Assembly (NCBI RefSeq): GCF_024763615.1
Contig: NC_077222.1
Location: 79,546,001-79,610,000 of the forward strand
Source of the DNA: Phlebotomus papatasi
Taxonomy: Eukaryota; Arthropoda; Insecta; Diptera; Psychodidae
Direction of reading: 5' to 3'
DNA length: 64,000 nucleotides
A program made the position numbers and the translations under genes. The notes beneath the pieces are model-generated. The model saw only the letters and a program-made list of their open reading frames with translations, was not told where the DNA came from and made no database searches. Shown here in pieces: positions 1 through 11,476 of this stretch (positions are counted from its first letter, which is position 1; the number at the start of each line of letters is the position of its first letter).

Positions 1-751
1 AATGGTATATGTATGCATAAGCGTCAGGATTTCATAGGCAATTTACTATAACTTGTATTCTGCTTCGCCACGATCCGTGATTAAAAAAAAATATAGAAGT
101 AACAACCCTCATGGTGAGTCTCATCCAACGTTAGAACTTTAATTGAACGAAGCAGAACATGAAACTCTTCATTTAAATTCACTCGCCAGCATTGAATTAT
201 CCTTTTAGCCTGTCTCTTCTTAGCCTTTTTAGCATAGCAAAAATCCTCATTCGCCTCTCAATTGCTTCCAGGAATACTATGGAAATTGCTACAAAATGGG
301 AGAGCAATTAAATTAGAATGGTATTACCACTGTGATTTTCTAGCAACATCACCTGAACGTTTTCCCTCAAATTTAAAGCAGAGGTTAAAATTGGAGAAAA
401 ACCGTCTGTTTATATGCTGTTATAGTGAATTAATCCACTTACATCGTAGGGCAGCACACCAATTAAGAAATTTGTATCTGAACCCCTAATAAAACTAACA
501 AGCCTTTTTACTGTGAGTGTTTATAACAATATAATAAAATTTTTAGTATAATCGTGTAAACTGCTATATATATATTCAGTGAACCCTTTTCGATTGAACT
601 CATATTTGCACGGTAGTAGTTATTAAAATTTCTTAATTTTGAAAGAGACAAATTCCTATTCCGTATATCGCTGTTTTGTAAATTTAGAGAATTCGGAATT
701 TTACTGCTGGAACTCAAAGAGAGAGAGCATATAATCGTCTTTTTCAACTTG
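1..751. other. AT-rich stretch, no gene seen
   Basis: Only short ORFs in AT-rich sequence; no recognisable domain, splice-linked coding or clear inverted-repeat element was found. Confidence 0.5.
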
Positions 752-1640
752 TCACCGTCCTGGAGCTTAAACGGTAAGAGATATCGATTTTTAGTCTTCT
801 ATGACCCCCAATAAAAAACCATATTTATTTATTTATTCAATTAATGTTCCTGTACATAACTAATATATTATGGGGCTGTACATAATATTATGGGGCTGTA
901 CATATCTCTAGACATTCTTTTCTGCTCCCACCCCCATCTATCCTCTCCAAAACCATGTTTTTTTGGTTTTCTCAAAATTAGCCCAAGCTTTTTCAATTAT
1001 TTTCGAATATGTTTTAGAGGCAGTCCAGGCGAAAATTTCATCCAAACATACCTATGACCGGAAAATTCGCCATTTTAAATTGTTGAAGGTCAAAAGTCAA
1101 CCACTTTGGAGGTATTGAAATTCTGAACCTGGCTGTATCCGTCCTCATCGGTAATTAACGAGGTTAAGTACCGGTTTTGAATAATTTTCGGAAATTTTTT
1201 TTTACTTGACCTTAAGTTTATTCCCGAGCTAGAAGTCAAACGGTGAGAGATATCCACTTCTAGCCTTCGATGACCCCCAATAGAAAAAACAATATATAGA
1301 CGTTTTTCCCCTTTTTTCCTCACCACCCCAACCCCTAAAAATCACGTTTTTTCGGTGTTTCTCAAAATTAACCCAAGCTTTTTAATTTATTTTCGGATAT
1401 GTTTTAGAGGTATTCCAAGCAAACATTTCGCCAAAAATACCTATAGGTCATATATGACCGGAAAATTTGCCATTTTGAATTATTGAAAGTCAAAGGTCAA
1501 CTACTTTGGATAGCGCATTTTTCAACCGATTTGGTTAAATTTGGATTTTTTGGAAAGATGTTGAAATGTCGAACACGGCTGCATTAACCTTCATCAGTAA
1601 TGAACCGGATAAGTACCGGTTTTGAATAATTTTACATCCC
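752..1640. repeat. two tandem diverged copies of a ~440-bp repeat
   Basis: Phrases recur in order about 480 bp apart: 'acggtaagagatatcgattt' near 772 against 'acggtgagagatatccactt' near 1240, 'atgacccccaataaaaaac' against 'atgacccccaatagaaaaa', then 'gttttagaggcagtccaggc' against 'gttttagaggtattccaagc', and 'taagtaccggttttgaataa' in both. The style ('ggtcaaaggtcaa', 'accggtt') is shared with 15056-15230 and 60430-61145, so this looks like a dispersed non-coding repeat family. Confidence 0.7.
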
Positions 1641-2450
1641 CTTAAAGCCATGTTATTTCGAGTTTAAAGTTTTAAACTTTAAACTTTACAATATCAATAC
1701 TAATTTTGTCTATTGATTTTTTCAAGTACTTGTAAGTTTTTTCATTCTTTTAACCCTCTAACGGTGTTTTCTTTAATATGCGAAAAAAAATTCTAAAACA
1801 ATGTTTTCTAGGATAATTATGATCCAATAAAGTCGAAAAAACCATCCATTCTTCATTATCTTTTTTAGTTTAAGCGGTAGGTAAGACAATATAAAAATTT
1901 TTTGAAACTCTTTTTGCTTCTAAAATTCACATTTTTAGTTTTTTCAAATTTTTTAAATAAAATATACAAAGTAGAATGACATATCTTTCAGTAAAAAATA
2001 AATTTATTTTAGTCAGATAACTTTAAATCGGTATTTTTATGGAAATTGGAAATGAGTTTTTTTGCACTAATATTTTTTGTTGCTTTTTCTCTGACCTGTC
2101 ACACAAAACTGTGAATAGCAACAAAATAAATTATCAAATGCTTTATTACAAAATTTTATTAAGGAACAGTGGTCGTGGTCCACATTCAAACTTACCAGAC
2201 TTGAAATATCGCGATTTCAAAAGCAAGAATTGTGTACTATTAATTTTTTTTTCTAATTCTATGAATAGAGGAAAATTTTTTTTGTTAGGAAAAAAATATA
2301 AAATAAAATGTAATATTTGAATTCTGCATAGGTCGAAAGTTTTTGCAGTCAACTTATGTGCCCGATATTCATGTAATAATAATAAAATAATATAATATTT
2401 ATTACTCTTAAGCATATACATTTGTAACAAAAAGCATGTAGCAATAAGTC
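1641..2450. other. AT-rich spacer with a dispersed repeat piece
   Basis: No gene seen. About 1880-1990 ('cttctaaaattcacattttt ... aagtagaatgacatatcttt') is similar to 58215-58320 in the same orientation, so at least this part is repetitive. Confidence 0.45.
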
Positions 2451-2454
2451 ATAA

Positions 2455-2532
2455 ATCATGCGTCAACCGCCGTCTTAGCGTTGGTGAGCAGCCTCCAAAG
2501 CCAAACGGCGGAAATGCCTCTTCTCAGGCTGT
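2455..2532 (-). repeat. non-LTR-like 3' tail fragment
   Basis: One of three copies of a module whose minus strand reads as a hairpin built on 'gctaagacggcg'. The other copies (11385-11446, 40822-40945) run on into an A-rich tail with AATAAA-like words on that strand, as 3' ends of non-LTR retrotransposons or SINEs do. The element type is inferred. Confidence 0.4.
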
Positions 2533-2591
2533 ATATAATGACCTTTTACTTTTTATCTGATAAATAAATTTCAATTACAATTTAAGCCCTA

Positions 2592-2707
2592 TTATGACCT
2601 CTACACACTAAAGAAATTTATGTCCATATTGAAGGAAATTTCCTATGCCTGTGTAGGAAAAGCTCTTCAATATAGACAGAAAATTCTTCAGTGTGTAGAG
2701 GCCATTA
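2592..2707. mobile_element. MITE, 'GGCCTCTACACACT' family
   Basis: Ends are inverted: TGACCTCTACACACTAAAG on the left and CTTCAGTGTGTAGAGGCCA on the right, flanked by TTA/TTA-like bases. The interior is also inverted ('tatgtccatattgaaggaaa' against 'aaaagctcttcaatatagac'). Relatives lie at 6972-7416 and 44331-44474. Confidence 0.7.
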
Positions 2708-4207
2708 CAGAGATAATCGAAAATATGCTCGAAATAGGTGTGACAGCAGCAACTAGGCTCGTGGCATCACACCGAACGAATATGAAAATGGAAGATAATT
2801 TGGCGGAGTTTAAATTCATCTGAATATTAAAAAAAAAGATTATATTACTTATTTTTTAATGCGGCATTTTAATAATGATATTTTCAAATATAATATTCTC
2901 AAAATATTAAAAAAAAGTGCTGATAGCGAAGTTTCAGAATTTAAAACACACGCAAACAATTCCAATTGTATTATTCCGATATTGCTCCGAAAGTTCTAAA
3001 AGTATTGAAAAAAAAGGAATTCTGTAGTTTTATTTTAATATTGTTTTATAAAATTGATTAGAAAACTCAAATTGCAAAATTTGAAAAGTTAATGTCTTCA
3101 GTACGCATAAGAGTCAAGAGTTCAATTAAGGCTTTAGGAACATGAAGGGTTTTGCCTTCGCTTCTGTACCGCTAGGAGTAGAAAAAATTGTGGTAGATGA
3201 AATAATTTACAATAAATTTTGCGATATCTTTTTTAGTTGTAGGATAAAAGTAGAGTTTAGGATTAGATATGCAATTTTTCTCAATCCTAAAATCAAATTG
3301 AAATACAAACACCTCTGCTAAAACTGAGTTATCATTTCTTTACAAACTTTATTCTAGAAAAAAACATAATTTTTTTCTTTAATTTGAAAATAATGCTTTA
3401 TACCCCTTGGAAGAAAAAGTTTTCAGCTTGGTTATTTTCCAGAAGGAGCTCACTGTCGTGCTTCCAATTGAATCAAAAAGTTCCTCAAGGACTTTCCATT
3501 GGGGAACTTTTTCAAAATTTAACGAATGTGCTCTAGGTAAGAGCTCAAAGGAAGAGAAAGAGAGGGAGTTTTTGAGGATTGGAGTGTACTTTTTGTTCAC
3601 AGTAGCATTCAGTCTAGAAGACAGGAGGAAATTGCTCCCAGAGTTGACATGAGAATACTTTGCTCATGGCCCAAAGGTAGAAATTAAGGATGAAAATTCT
3701 TCTTATGCTTTTTTTTTCTTCCGGTGAGCAAATGTGCAAAAGTTTTATCGTGACCGCAGGTTGTTATGGTAGAATTCTCAAGAGGAATGCGGTATGTTTG
3801 TACATAATTGAAAATTGCATAGGGTGAAGGATGAAAAGATTGGGCCACAAAAATCACCCATTTCTACGCTTTTTTGGGTGATGCTCCCAGCATGTTCCTT
3901 GTTCACAATATAATGGAGGAACCCGACTCATTGTGGGTGGCTCTTGGGCACCCATTTCAGCTCTGCAGGAGGCGCTAAGACTGATCCTATTTCATGTTAT
4001 TTATTTGTTTACAAGGGTACGGAACGTTTCACAGACATTAATTACTCCGATTATTCATGCAATGAAATTTGTTGGCAGAATGTATTTAGCGCGCTGGCGG
4101 AGCTTTCCATCTTCTTCTGCGCCTTTACCTCACCCTCAGGCGGTCAATAATGTGGGTGGGTGAGCTGGCTAAATAAAATCCTCCTTTTCCACATTTTCAA
4201 CAATTTC
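2708..4207. other. no gene seen; 3' flank of the Dpr-like gene
   Basis: Short ORFs on both strands overlap each other (for example 3379-3652) and carry no recognisable domain. No inverted-repeat element was recognised. Confidence 0.4.
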
Positions 4208-4217
4208 TTTATTTATT
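4208..4217 (-). terminator. poly(A) signal of the Dpr-like gene
   Basis: The minus strand reads AATAAATAAA about 270 nt downstream of the TGA at 4486-4488, the first such signal after the stop. The implied 3' UTR is roughly 4200-4485. Use of the site is inferred. Confidence 0.45.
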
Positions 4218-4485
4218 ACTCTTTTCTCTCTACATCGCGCCCTCACATGGGTTTATCCTTACTCTTACCTTGCTAACCATGGCTGATGAAGCATGGGGAG
4301 CATTGTGCATTTTATGCTTCGTCACTGAAAATAAAATCGACCATTCACGTGCAACAGAGGGATTTGAATCATCTGGTGCCGTGTATCGTTGAGTCATGAG
4401 GAAGCTCTCCTGGGAGTTAGGCATCAGCAACAATTTGCCCAATTCGTCATCGGCTTCGCCTTTGTGTATTATCATTCCTGTATTA

Positions 4486-4895
4486 TCATCTGGGAGAAAT
4501 ATTGGCCAATATAACGACAATTGCCGCAAACAGAGCGATACTATGCGCTTCTGAGGGCGGGGCTGAAGATTCGTGCTGCATGGCGGCACTGTTCTCATCC
4601 TTGATCACATGCACAAGCACATTGGCCGCATCTGTAATGCTGTTCCCAATCGGGAAACAACTGTAGTTGCCAGCATCGCGAGGTGAGACACGACTCATGA
4701 GCAATTGACTAGTTCGTTCGCGTCTTTCGGTTAGGATGCTTACACCACCACGTCTTGAAAAATCTAGTGGATGCCCGTTACGGGCCCAGTTCAGTTCGAT
4801 TGGCGTAGGTGCCGCCTCCACGATACAAGTAAGATTAACATCACTTCCACGGCGCACAAATACCTCCCGACTCCCAAGGATGCGCGCCTTGCTGG
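4486..4895 (-). CDS. Dpr-like exon 2: Ig2 and C-terminal anchor
   Basis: The exon has 410 bp, entered at 4895 after a pyrimidine-rich tract ending TTCTTGCAG, and ends with TGA at 4486-4488. It encodes all of Ig2, the Dpr-specific stretch before the tail, and the terminal hydrophobic residues 'IALFAAIVVILANI'. An alternative 3' exon for a longer tail was not found. Confidence 0.88.
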
Positions 4896-7800
4896 CTGCA
4901 AGAAACAAAAGAAGCCTTATGAAAATCCGGTTTATAAGTTATAAACATTTTGGAATTTATTAAAGTCGGCCTTCAAAATAAATCATAAAATATCCCAAAC
5001 GGTTTGTAAATATGATCAAAAGAGGTTATTGATCTCTAATTTTGAAAAAAAAATCGTTGCTTAACGTTATATAAGACACCCATACTGGGGCGATCCATAA
5101 AATATTCCTAAAATTGAAAACAAGTAATAAACGTAGACAGATAAAAACTTACAAGAGACGTGATTCTTACATTCCAAATTCCGTATATGTAAATATTAAA
5201 AAAGAATTAAGAAATTGAAAATATTAATAATATTGAAATAAAAAAGATTTTGAATTGATTTTTTTTTGCAAAATCTGACAATACAAGAAGTTACGCAAGA
5301 CCAATGTAACATGTTCACAAAAAAATTAATTAAATATACGTTCTCAAACCCAAGATATAGCATAATATAGGTTTATAAAAAATTATAGGGTAAGTGTGCC
5401 AAATTTCGGCATAGTTGCATATAAGCACTGAAGTCCTAAGTTTGAAATCCAATTTCAATTCAAATTATACCTAAAAGTTAACAGTCTTTGTGTTGATACA
5501 TCCTAAAATGAATAAATATTTAAAAGCAAAATGAATTCATTGACTTTTCAAAGATTACATACATAATTTTAATTAGTTTATTTGCATGGCCGAAATTATA
5601 AGCTGGCCGAAATTTGGCACACTTCCCCTACAAGTTTTTTTTCGTAGAAAAACATTTTTTAAAGTAAAATCTCAAAACGTTAGGACAAATTTTGAAGTAC
5701 GATATATTACTTCGAGTTTACCCAAGTAGCTCTACGACAAAACAAAAAAAAAAAACAAATCAAAAAAGTTTTGTTTTGGTGGTCTGTGGTGCAATTGGTA
5801 AGAGTGTTCGACTCTTGAGTGGTGTGGATGTGACCCCCAACGTCACAGTTGTGAGTTCCAGTCCCGCTTGGTGCACATTATTAAAGCATCTGAAGGGACA
5901 TATTTCTCATAGACATTGTATACCGAAAAGAACCGAACAATATACAAAATGACAATAAACGCCCGGAACATCAAAACAAATAAATAATAATGTTATGTTT
6001 TTGAAAATATTCTTTTCGAATTGGATATATTACGTGCTACAGACAATTGGTCGTCCAGTTGACCGAATCTGATTATTCCGGCTGCTTAATTTCTAAATTG
6101 GAAATACACGAAACATTTACAACTTAACCTTTTAAGAATGCATGGGTACTAACGCTTTTTAACGTACTAAATAACGCTTTTTTACGGCATCGAAAATTAT
6201 GTTATGCTCTAAAAGGCCAGAAAAATATATGTTTTCTCTCATCCCCAATTTTTTGGCCCTCTCGTACTCAAAGGATTAAATTTGGAGCCGATCTTATGAT
6301 TTGATCAGATCTTATAATTTTATACAGATCTCATCGGTATAAAATGTTAAAGAATATTTTTTGGAAAGATTGGAGAAGAGTAAGAAAAATTAAGATCATG
6401 TTTAGTGATCCTCCAATAGTTTAAGGGCCTAAATAGACTCAGGCTGATCCTCGAGAATATTTAGCCTGTAAAATTTGGCAGTAAAGGATTGGGTCAAGGA
6501 AATTTATGCAAAGGACTTCTAGTCGCTGATCCTAAGCCCTCGTGTATAACAGATTGGGATTAATCTTTACTGTCAAATTTTACAGGCTAAATATTCAAAA
6601 CAATAGCCTGAGTCTATTTGGACCATAATCCTCTAATATAAGTCCTCACAATATTTGGAGTGTTGAAGCAAATAGTTTATGCAGATATAATAATACAATA
6701 ATAATATAATAATGCTGCCACAACATTTCATGTTGGAACAAGGCTTTCCCGCAAGAGGATTTCTAGACATACATTATTATTTTTTCTTGTAAGGAATGAG
6801 GTTGTCAGTCCCATGTTCCGTGGAATCAAGTTCAATTAAGCTCACTGGATGCAATCCGAATACCTTAAACGCCAGAAAAATTCCTGGTGACCTAAAGGGG
6901 ATTCGAACCCGGGACACTTGCATCATAGAGCGAGTGCTCTACCACTTGACCGATTGAGTGCCCTTATGCATTTATGGCCTCTATATATTAGATAATCTTA
7001 TGTCCATATTTCATATTATTAAAGAATTTTGACAGTTCTACCCGTTTTACATAAGCGTAAACAATTTGCTTTATTATCGCAAATATTGATCAAAACTACT
7101 TCTAGTGTGTAGCGTCACATATTATAGACAAAAATATAAAAATTTCTTCAATAATGACAAAGATGGACATACATCTCTTTAGTGTGTAGGGGCCTTAATG
7201 GCATAGACTAATTTATTCTCATATTGAAACCAATTGCCTGCGTTTGCATAGAAAAAACTGTCAAATATGGACATAAATTGCCATAGTATGTAGAAGCCTT
7301 AATGTACTCTAAACACTGTAGAAATTTATGTCCAAATTGTAAAAATTTTTCCTACACAAGTATAAGGAATTTGCTTCAATATGTGGACATAACATTTTCC
7401 AGTGTGTAGAGGCCAAAAGAGAAACTGGGGCAGAAACAAACATGGGGTAGTTGTACGTACACGCTGTGATTTTTTTTTAATTACATATTAGATTCCAGAG
7501 GATGAGATCTATCTGAATTTATAGATACTATAGGGATCCTTGTCCACTGAAGAAATGGTTGATATAATTCCAAGCAATGTAGACTTAAGAGTCAATGTTT
7601 GCTACTACCCCGTGTTTACTACTGTACCACTTTTCCCTAAGTCTCTGTTTACAAATATTTGGTTTTTAAGTTACTCAACAGATAGCCGAATACACGCACA
7701 ATTATCGTGACATAATTTTTCAGTATAATTTAACCAATTTAATTCATAATAATTTAAACTAAGTGAAAAGTTAAATCCTGGAGTATGAGAGTTGAAAACT

Positions 7801-8691
7801 TTTTGGTATCAAATTCTAAGAATATTGAGACCGTCAATTGGGTTTGTCGTTAAAGATTTCTTATGACATGTGGAATTTGATACTCATCACAGAATTTAAT
7901 ATACTTGTTTATCAAGCCCAGGTTATAAAGAAACAAAAAGAATTTGTAGCATATACGTCTCAAAATTGAAATCAAAGAACGTATGTTATTCTTTACAAAA
8001 AATAATCTCCATAGGGGAAAGTACTCTCCATTCGAACGTTCATGCTTTCGAAGAATGGAATTTTCTTTTATTTCTAAAGAAACTTACACATTTGTATTAA
8101 ATATTAGTTAGCTTATTATAATCAATTATTGATAATTATATGATAAGTATGTGTAAGTCTCCTAAGAAAAATAAAAGAAATTCACATTATTCAAAGGCAT
8201 AAACGTTCGAAGGGACAGTACTTTTCCCTATACATAATTTTTTTAGAAGAAAATGTAGATTACTTACATACAACATTAAGGTGAATTCCTAGGCTAATCT
8301 TAGGATCAATGGATATCTGACACTCATACACTCCAGAGTCTCCTGGATAAGCGGTACGAATCTTGAGGGTCCAATCATCAGAACCTTCTGTGTGCTCGGC
8401 CTGGAATCGCGGATCATTGGTGTAGGTCATGATCCCTATGGCCAAAATATGCAGATCCCGTCGACGAATCCATGACACTGCACGATCACCAATGTTTCGT
8501 ACACGACACTTCAGCATGGCTGGATACCCTGCTGCAGCGGTCACTTCGCGCACAGTGGTATCATCAAAGTACGGCAATGATTCCCACACACTGTCCTCGA
8601 AAGCCATGAGGGAACCTTCAGTGACGAACACGAACGCGAAAGTAGTGACCACTACAATCGCGATCCGTCGCGATAGAGAAAAAGATGGCAT
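4486..8691 (-). CDS. Dpr-like cell-surface immunoglobulin protein (two coding exons)
   Basis: Joining 8691-8268 to 4895-4486 gives 277 aa and a TGA stop. Dpr proteins are neuronal surface receptors that pair with DIP Ig proteins in synaptic partner choice. Residues 1-26 are a signal peptide. Ig1 follows (Cys62, Trp74 in VSWIRRRDLHIL, Cys124 in DSGVYEC), then the Dpr-type linker SSKARILGS (142-150), Ig2 (Cys165, Trp178, Cys221 in DAGNYSC), the Dpr-like HVIKDENSAAMQHE (237-250) and a hydrophobic tail 260-274 that suits a GPI signal or short anchor. Possible N-glycosylation sites are N162 and N218. The donor TAT|GTAAGT and acceptor CTTGCAG|CC are both phase 1 and rebuild the linker. Start: an in-frame stop lies just above the GTG at 8721, so ATG 8691 is the first Met. 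It is a clear dpr-family member; which of the numbered paralogues it matches cannot be told here. Confidence 0.9.
5386..5630. mobile_element. MITE, 'GTGTGCCAAATTTCGGC' family (intronic)
   Basis: Left end TAGGGTAAGTGTGCCAAATT, right end (complement) TAGGGGAAGTGTGCCAAATT, each at a TA. A second inner copy of 'ggccgaaatt' lies near the right end. Relatives: 14540-14961, 31193-31624, 38920-39190, 62207-62854. It sits in the Dpr-like intron. Confidence 0.85.
5776..5960 (+). mobile_element. tRNA-derived SINE (intronic)
   Basis: A tRNA-like head is visible: a box-A-like 'tggtgcaattggtaagagtg' and a box-B-like 'gtgagttccagtcccg', with no cloverleaf closing, followed by an unrelated body. The head resembles 29692-29945. 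It lies antisense to the Dpr-like gene. Confidence 0.65.
6424..6624. mobile_element. MITE with ~60-bp inverted arms (intronic)
   Basis: Left arm 'cctaaatagactcaggctga ... tttagcctgtaaaatttggc' pairs with right arm 'gtcaaattttacaggctaaa ... agcctgagtctatttgga'. No other copy was seen in the window. Confidence 0.75.
6790..6968 (-). mobile_element. tRNA-derived SINE, second family (intronic)
   Basis: On the minus strand the head reads GGGCACTCAATCGGTCAAGT, then GGTAGAGCACTCGCTCTA and GGGTTCGAATCCCC, which are good box A and box B sequences. The 3' side does not pair with the 5' acceptor, and a non-tRNA body follows, so this is a SINE and not a tRNA gene. A decayed relative is at 48395-48462. 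Confidence 0.65.
6972..7416. mobile_element. three consecutive MITEs, 'GGCCTCTACACACT' family
   Basis: Three units lie end to end (about 6972-7198, 7197-7303, 7301-7416). Each starts with a TTA(A)TGGC..CTA-like end and closes with 'gtgtgtag(a/g)ggcc' or a variant, with repeated inner 'aaatttatgtccaaatt' and 'tatggacataa'. They share the TTAATG junctions. Confidence 0.6.
7418..7640. mobile_element. MITE, 'AAACTGGGGC..GGGGTA' family (intronic)
   Basis: Left 'gaaactggggcagaaacaaa' then 'catggggtag'; the right end complement reads 'ttagggaaaagtggtacagt' then 'aaacacggggtagtag'. It is a decayed relative of 62401-62616, 49852-50034 and 31745-31963. Confidence 0.65.
8012..8230. mobile_element. palindromic MITE 'TAGGGGAAAGTACT' (intronic)
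   Basis: A nearly full-length inverted repeat with TA at both ends. Arms read 'taggggaaagtactctcc', 'ttcgaacgttcatg' and 'gaatttcttttat' with their complements on the right. Relatives: 10479-10698, 12252-12466 and a half copy at 37700-37785. Confidence 0.88.
8268..8691 (-). CDS. Dpr-like exon 1: signal peptide and Ig1
   Basis: The exon has 424 bp, 141 codons plus one base. It runs from ATG 8691 to the GTAAGT donor at 8267-8262. The alternative GTATGT four bases upstream would give phase 0 and break the Ig linker, so it was not chosen. A hairpin MITE (8012-8230) lies only about 37 bp into the intron. Confidence 0.88.
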
Positions 8692-8809
8692 TACGCCTAC
8701 CGTGGCTCCAGATTTAGACACTTCTCACTCAACATCCCGGCTCTGCACTTTAGTTGAGAGCACACAGAGGTCCATGACCAAGCACAGAATTTAACACAAA
8801 TGTTGCTTC

Positions 8810-8815
8810 AACTGA
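8810..8815 (-). promoter_or_regulatory. possible initiator (TCAGTT) of the Dpr-like gene
   Basis: TCAGTT on the minus strand, 120 nt above the ATG, matches the arthropod initiator TCAGTY. No convincing TATA box or downstream promoter element was found at the expected distances, so this is only a candidate. Confidence 0.2.
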
Positions 8816-10478
8816 AAATGTGGTACGACTAAAAGACGCAGCTCGTATCTGGTCGCGCGCCAGAGTTTTTCAACATGACACTGGAAGAATCCTGCGCAAT
8901 AAACAATTTCCACAGGAGAAATCTTGCTGTGCTTTGGAAAATTTACCCTCTCTTCAGTGGTCCCCTCCGTGATTTCTGTAGCGTGAGTAACTCTAAGCCG
9001 ACAACGGTCTCACGGGATGATGCCTTGTGAACGTGACTGTTTCAACCGAAAAGCAATGCAGATCCCATAATTCCTTAGAGATATTGGGAACTTTCCTAGT
9101 CTCTCTCTCTATGATAGTTCAATCAAAGAAGAATTAGAAATGAGCCAATAATGTTTAATTCACGTTCTTGCTTGAATAAGGTAAATTTATTTGACCTGCT
9201 TCATCAAATATCAGATTTACATCAGTATGAATAGAATTTTATGGGAAGAGAAAATTTGTATGAGGCAAACCGACCCGCGTTATTGGACACAGAGGCGACT
9301 GAAACTGATCAGATTTACGGAGATAGCGCGGAGGGTGAAGAGAAAATTTTCCAAATTGTCACAACATTTTGTCTGATTTCATTCATTTTGATACAATTTA
9401 TTCCTCTTCATCGTGGAGTCAGTGGTGGATGTAGTGCGACTAAAAAATAGGGCTGACAAGTGGCAGTGACAAGTCAAAATATACTTCTCTATTTCATTTG
9501 ATGAGGGGATACCCACTTGTCTCGTGTGCAATAATCTCATGGGATGCAGGCGTCCCGATCAATTCTTCCGTATCTAACTCGGTAGTCGTCATCATCATAC
9601 TCGAAAACGGGGTTGCACTAAACGGGAATGGGTTCCTGAAATTCAGTTTACTAAACAAAACACCTCGTTAGTGGACCCCCATCCAAGTGATATCTTATAG
9701 ACTGAGAGAGACAGTGCATATGAGACACGTTATTGCACACGAGAGGGCTCAATTGACTACTGAATGAAAGCTTTTGCAGATGGTGAGACATATTCATGGA
9801 ATATTTCAGAGCTGCAAAAGTGCAATAAAACTCGTCCGCTTGGTAAAGTTTTACTGATTCACCTATCCATATCATATCACTAAACAACCCATCTCACTCA
9901 AACCTATTTTTTTTCCCTTGAGCATGATATTTCGCCACTATCTTTGCCTATAATATATATAATAATTTAGAATATATTTTTTTATTACTTGGAAAATTCA
10001 ATAAAGAAAATAGAAAAATAGTCTAACAGTAATTCTCATTCAGAAAAACTTCATCTTTCCCCAACCCCTTGAAAACATAATAATTTAATGTCTCCAAAGC
10101 GGCACCATCTTTTTATTTTCGGATTTTTTTTTCAAAAATTATCCATGTGAACAATTTTGAATTATTCTTTTAAACGGGCTGGAAAATTTACAGGTCAACA
10201 ACTCTAGACAAGTGTTTCTATCTCAACACCGCTTAAGTTTAATATCTTTAGACAGTTTTAGATAAATTCCTGATTTTCTTTCAAAATAAAAAGTATTTCT
10301 GTCTCAATTTGCAATGATTAAAAATGATACGATTTTCAGTATTTTAAAAAGTATTTTAGAGACTATAAATAATGTGAAACATATTACCCGATAGCAAATA
10401 TATTTCTTTTTCAATATGAAAAATATTAAACAACCTGGAACAGCAATCACTTGAGCTACTAAACCTGTGAGGCTCTAG
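8816..10478. other. 5' flank of the Dpr-like gene, no gene seen
   Basis: 8820-9060 is richer in GC than its surroundings and may hold promoter or enhancer sequence. A perfect 15-bp inverted pair lies at 9520-9534 and 9730-9744. Short ORFs here carry no recognisable domain. Confidence 0.35.
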
Positions 10479-10698
10479 TAGGGGAAAGTACTCTCTCTGC
10501 GAACGTTCATGCCTTCGAATAATTTGAATTTCTTCTGTTTTTCGTAAGAAATTTATACTAAATTATCACGGAATTATTAACAATTGATGATAAGCCAACT
10601 AATATTTAATAGAAATGTGTAAGTTTATTAGGAAAACTTAAAGAAAATTCACATTATTCGAAGGCATAGACGTTCGAAGGGAAGAGTACTTTCCCCTA
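10479..10698. mobile_element. palindromic MITE 'TAGGGGAAAGTACT'
   Basis: Full copy with TA ends; arms 'gcgaacgttcatgccttcga' and, on the right, 'tcgaaggcatagacgttcga'. Same family as 8012-8230. Confidence 0.88.
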
Positions 10699-11095
10699 AT
10701 TAATATTTTATTATTTGTACAATCTTTTACTAATTTTTAAATAGAAAAGCATTTTGAATTAGTGTTCTAATTGGTTTTCATTGCCATTTTCAAATTTTGT
10801 TCAAACAATTAAATCCAAAAAAATATTTTATCGTAATATAAAATTTTGTAATAATTAATTGATGTAATGCACAGCTATTATCACACATTCAAATTAAATG
10901 AGGTCCTGGAAATTTCGAAACTCACAGCAAAAAAAGTATTTAAAATATCGATAAATTATATTTCACCCCTGCAGCACTCATTATCTTAATTTACGAGTGC
11001 AACGATTTAATTTGGTGTGAAATGCTTTGATCCAAAACCAACCCGAAAGGATTCTTATTCTGCCATTAAAGTTAAAGATAAGGAAATAAAGTGAA

Positions 11096-11280
11096 AAATT
11101 AATTAAACAGAAAAAATATGAAGATAATGTAATGTGAAAATAATGTAAACATCTTCTGTTAAAATAATTTAGAGACGAATTTATCAGCCTATCGGATAAT
11201 GATTTAAGAGAAGTACTCACACAAAAATCGTATTTCATATTGTACATATTTTCAGGAAAAGTAAAATGAATTTCCTATTT
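11096..11280. repeat. dispersed repeat; empty-site relative of 15350-15465 + 17135-17215
   Basis: It reads 'gaagataatgtaatgtgaaa', 'ggataatgatttaagagaag', 'TActcacacaaaaatcg', 'gtaaaatgaatttcctattt'. The same words in the same order lie on both sides of the MITE at 15466-17134, split exactly at the TA. Confidence 0.8.
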
Positions 11281-11384
11281 TCAAACACTTATACTGCCAT
11301 CAAAGGTAAAGAAAAGCAAATAAAGTGAAATATTATTTGAATTTGAATTGAATTTTATTATCATCTCTGTTTTTCCCACCCCCC

Positions 11385-11446
11385 ATGCGGCCATCGCCGT
11401 CTTAGTGTCGATTCCAACCTCCGGGATGAAAACGATGGAAAATCCT
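11385..11446 (-). repeat. non-LTR-like 3' tail fragment
   Basis: Second copy of the 'gctaagacggcg' module (here with one change), preceded by the same A-rich tail sequence (minus strand) as 40822-40945. The word GATGGAAAATCC at its edge (11434-11445) recurs at 11977-11988, on the other side of the fold-back element. Confidence 0.45.
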
Positions 11447-11476
11447 TTGTGGGTATAAGCCGACGTTAATTGCAAT

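Noticed and set aside
4230..4598. 122-aa minus-strand ORF at the Dpr-like 3' end
   Set aside because: Overlaps the Ig2 exon tail in another frame; no Ig or other domain; mostly 3' UTR.
6895..6965. tRNA gene on the minus strand
   Set aside because: Good A and B boxes but the acceptor stem does not close and a SINE body follows; a decayed relative exists at 48395.
8429..8794. 121-aa plus-strand ORF
   Set aside because: Antisense shadow of the Dpr-like exon 1.
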